Part shown: positions 27,132-29,342 of the stretch, piece after piece
Position numbering within the stretch: position 1 is the first letter of the stretch
How the letters are laid out: every line of letters starts with the position of its first letter
Virus record (IMG/VR): IMGVR_UViG_3300020438_000189
Location: 1-29,342 of that record
Source: a virus
Direction: 5' to 3' (one strand)
Length of the DNA: 29,342 nucleotides
Position numbers and translations under genes: made by a program
Notes under the pieces: generated by a model
What the model saw: the letters and a program-made list of their open reading frames with translations, nothing else
Told to the model about the DNA's origin: nothing
Database searches by the model: none

Positions 27132-29342
27132 TGAGCGTACAGTTAATTTTATACCCCCAAATAGATTTAAATCAAGAATTTATGACAGATGCCATAGATT
27201 TTAGTTTAGTGGACTTTGCAGCTAATTATGACACAACAGTATCACCACCTATTTATTTAGACATAATGGCTAATGCGTCAGGTAGTGTTGGGAGTTGGAG
27301 AAGATTCAGACAAACATCAAATGGTACTATGGCTTTGCCTAACGGCACGTCAGGGGGTAACCTTGTTCTTAATGCTATCACTCAAGCAAATGCAGCAGGT
27401 AGATCAGGAGTATATCAAAAGCTAGGTGGATTAATAGTAGGTGCAAAATACACAATGATTGTAGAATATACAACAGGTGCAGGTGTAATACAATTAGCAA
27501 GGTATAACAACTTAAATAATGGAAGTGAAAGTGCGTGGGAATCATTAGCTAATGTATCAACAACATCTACTTTTTCATGGGAATTTACAGCCCTTACAAC
27601 TACTGACACAGTATTTCTTACTTACCTTTATCAAGGTGCAGACAACCTTACAGTTCAAAGTATTTCTGTAACTCCTTCTGCTTCACAAACTTATGAAGGA
27701 CAAGTAATATGCGACTTATACGAAGATGAAGAAATACCATTAACTTTAAGTGTTGATGATTTTAAAAATGTAGCAGAAAAAGTACAGTCGTACTCTAAAG
27801 ATTTTAACTTACCTGCAACTAAAAGAAACAACAAGATTTTTGGCAGCATCTTTGAAATAACAAGATCTATTGGTGATGTCAATTCTTTTAACCCTTATAT
27901 AAACACTAGGGCTGTATTAAAGCAAAATGGGTTAATGTTGTTTGACGGCTCTTTAAAGCTAATAGACATTCAAGATAAAGAAGGGGAAATAAGCTATAAT
28001 GTTAATTTGTTTGCACAAACAATCGCTTTGGCAGATACCTTAAAAAATAAAACTTTTGATAATATTAATTTTGATGAGTTAGAACATACTTATGATAAAG
28101 CAGCTATTAAAGGGAGTTTCTCTACAAACGGACTGCCTTTATCTAACCCTTTGCCAACAGGCACTTATGCAGGAACAGCAGGTGCTAGTGTTACAGATGT
28201 GTTGAAATACCCATTTGTAGATTGGACAGGGCAAATACTTATAGCTAATGGTGCAACAGGAAATTTCGCAACAGCAGGTAATCCTGAATTAACATCTTTT
28301 GAGCAAGCTTTTCGTCCGTTTATAAAAATTAAATATTTAATAGATAGAATATTTAGCGAATCAGACTACACATATTCATCAACTTTATTTGACAGCTCAG
28401 GTTTTGGTAATTTATTTATGGATTTTAATTGGGGGGGGGAAAGCATGCCGAGTGTAATTGGTGATACAAGTTATACGGCAACTTATTATTATGACGCAAG
28501 TGCATCAACCCCAACCTTTGAAAACGGCACATCTACTTTTGAAACTTTACCATTATTAGATAACTCAGTAACAGGAGGACAAACTACATCATCTGTACCC
28601 CCTGATTATAATACAACAGGGGGAGATATTTACAAAATTGTTGCAACAACCGACAATCAAGTTTACGATATAAATTATAATTGGTATATAATACATCAAG
28701 GTGGCTCAGCTTTTACAGCCGAAGTTCAATGGCAATATTATGATGCTAGTGCTACCTCTACAACTACAATAGATTTTCATTCGGAAACCACTTTAATTAA
28801 TGATGTGATAACTTATGCAGGTAATATGAATATTGCTTTAGACACAGGTGATAAACTTTGGGCTGAATACAGAATTGTAAGTCCAGGGACAGGTGCAAAT
28901 TTAAGAGTTTCACAAACACAAACATCAACAACTACTTTTAACCTTACTAGTTCAGTAGTTACAACCTCAACTCTAAATAGTCAAAGGGGGGAAATTAATC
29001 AATGGGAGTTTCTTAAAGGTATTTTTACAATGTTTAACTTAATAACATTAGAGGATAAAAGCAATCCTGGAAATATTATTATAGAATCTTATAGTGATGT
29101 ATTTACTAATATAGGTGCAGGAACAACATTAGCAGAAAGAGGAATTAACCATGATTGGACAGATAAAGTAGATTTAAAAGATATAAAATTAAAACCCTTA
29201 AATGATTTAAAGAAAAAGACTGTTTTTAAATATGAAGAAGATGAAGAAGATTATATTTTTAATGTATATAAAAGATCAACAAACGGACACTTATACGGAA
29301 GCAAAGTATTTAGTGCAGCAGGATTAACAGTCTTGGAAGGGG
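27131..29342 (+). CDS. Very large distal-tail protein, truncated by window end (continues at 1-558)
   Basis: 737 residues to the edge with no stop; 186 more codons including the stop lie at 1-558, giving about 920 residues. The N-terminal part resembles a carbohydrate-binding-like insertion (residues about 35-190: beta-rich, with GLIVGAKYTMIVEYT), followed by DLYEDEEIPLTLSVDDFKNV and KDFNLPATKRNNKIFGS, which are standard in tail-tip proteins, and near the end INQWEFLKGIFTMFNLI and IIIESYSDVF. An AT-poor run of nine G at 28431-28439 lies in frame (Trp-Gly-Gly-Glu). It is the likely hub or side of the tail tip. The join at the window ends needs a one-base adjustment. Confidence 0.7.
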   Translation, partial: MSVQLILYPQIDLNQEFMTDAIDFSLVDFAANYDTTVSPPIYLDIMANASGSVGSWRRFRQTSNGTMALPNGTSGGNLVLNAITQANAAGRSGVYQKLGGLIVGAKYTMIVEYTTGAGVIQLARYNNLNNGSESAWESLANVSTTSTFSWEFTALTTTDTVFLTYLYQGADNLTVQSISVTPSASQTYEGQVICDLYEDEEIPLTLSVDDFKNVAEKVQSYSKDFNLPATKRNNKIFGSIFEITRSIGDVNSFNPYINTRAVLKQNGLMLFDGSLKLIDIQDKEGEISYNVNLFAQTIALADTLKNKTFDNINFDELEHTYDKAAIKGSFSTNGLPLSNPLPTGTYAGTAGASVTDVLKYPFVDWTGQILIANGATGNFATAGNPELTSFEQAFRPFIKIKYLIDRIFSESDYTYSSTLFDSSGFGNLFMDFNWGGESMPSVIGDTSYTATYYYDASASTPTFENGTSTFETLPLLDNSVTGGQTTSSVPPDYNTTGGDIYKIVATTDNQVYDINYNWYIIHQGGSAFTAEVQWQYYDASATSTTTIDFHSETTLINDVITYAGNMNIALDTGDKLWAEYRIVSPGTGANLRVSQTQTSTTTFNLTSSVVTTSTLNSQRGEINQWEFLKGIFTMFNLITLEDKSNPGNIIIESYSDVFTNIGAGTTLAERGINHDWTDKVDLKDIKLKPLNDLKKKTVFKYEEDEEDYIFNVYKRSTNGHLYGSKVFSAAGLTVLEG

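Noticed and set aside
1-29342. CRISPR arrays, tRNA genes, integrase or insertion sequences
   Set aside because: I found no regular repeat-spacer pattern, no cloverleaf that I could support, no recombinase signature and no transposase. A tRNA scan would be needed to exclude a divergent tRNA.

Overview
The window looks like a complete, circularly mapped genome of about 29.3 kb from a small tailed phage, probably with siphovirus-type morphology. The host is most likely a marine or freshwater member of the Bacteroidota (Flavobacteriia-like). Reasons: the DNA is strongly AT-rich; start codons are preceded by A/T-rich stretches and almost never by a Shine-Dalgarno sequence; perfect TAnnTTTG (Bacteroidota -7 type) boxes sit in front of some early genes; and many proteins match families I know from Bacteroidota phages. 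Every credible gene is on the + strand. The gene cut by the right edge (from 27131) reads into the fragment at the left edge (1-558), so the ends appear to be an arbitrary opening of a circle or of a circularly permuted genome.

Layout, starting from packaging: small and large terminase (21.3-22.9 kb); tail assembly chaperone with a probable -1 frameshift, tail completion and neck proteins, and large distal-tail proteins (23.0 kb to the window end, continuing at 1-1.4 kb); tape measure (1.4-3.2 kb); head module with XkdF-like protease, scaffold and major capsid protein (3.3-5.7 kb); a tube-like protein, two LamG-type proteins and small structural proteins (5.75-8.8 kb); a portal with an unusual C-terminal extension and a head-tail connector (8.85-11.4 kb); a likely lysis or envelope cassette of very small membrane proteins, a DUF5675 protein and a holin-like protein, followed by a metallophosphoesterase (11.4-13.2 kb); a regulatory gap (13.19-13.30 kb); tightly overlapping early genes (13.3-19.7 kb) including recombination/SSB-like proteins, a DnaA-domain-IV-like protein, a replication initiator or loader, a NinG-like nuclease, a sigma-like protein, DUF3310 and zinc-ribbon proteins; then a ParB-like protein and a TET-associated-glycosyltransferase-like enzyme (19.7-21.3 kb) just before the terminase.

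Points of most interest: (1) the exact 11-mer TCTATTATATA occurs five times, each in a gap just before a start codon at the head of a functional block, and once directly after a strong terminator; it is probably a phage-specific promoter and might be served by the phage sigma-like protein; (2) the ParB-like plus glycosyltransferase pair suggests DNA base hypermodification, although no base hydroxylase is visible; (3) the tail chaperone has a T9 slippery run with a conserved-looking -1 frame extension; (4) the large terminase has no ATG/GTG/TTG start upstream of its Walker A motif; (5) several 20-50 residue genes are stitched into the operons by ATGA or TAATG overlaps.

I see no integrase, repressor module, DNA polymerase, replicative helicase, tRNA or CRISPR. 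The phage probably recruits the host replisome through its initiator proteins.
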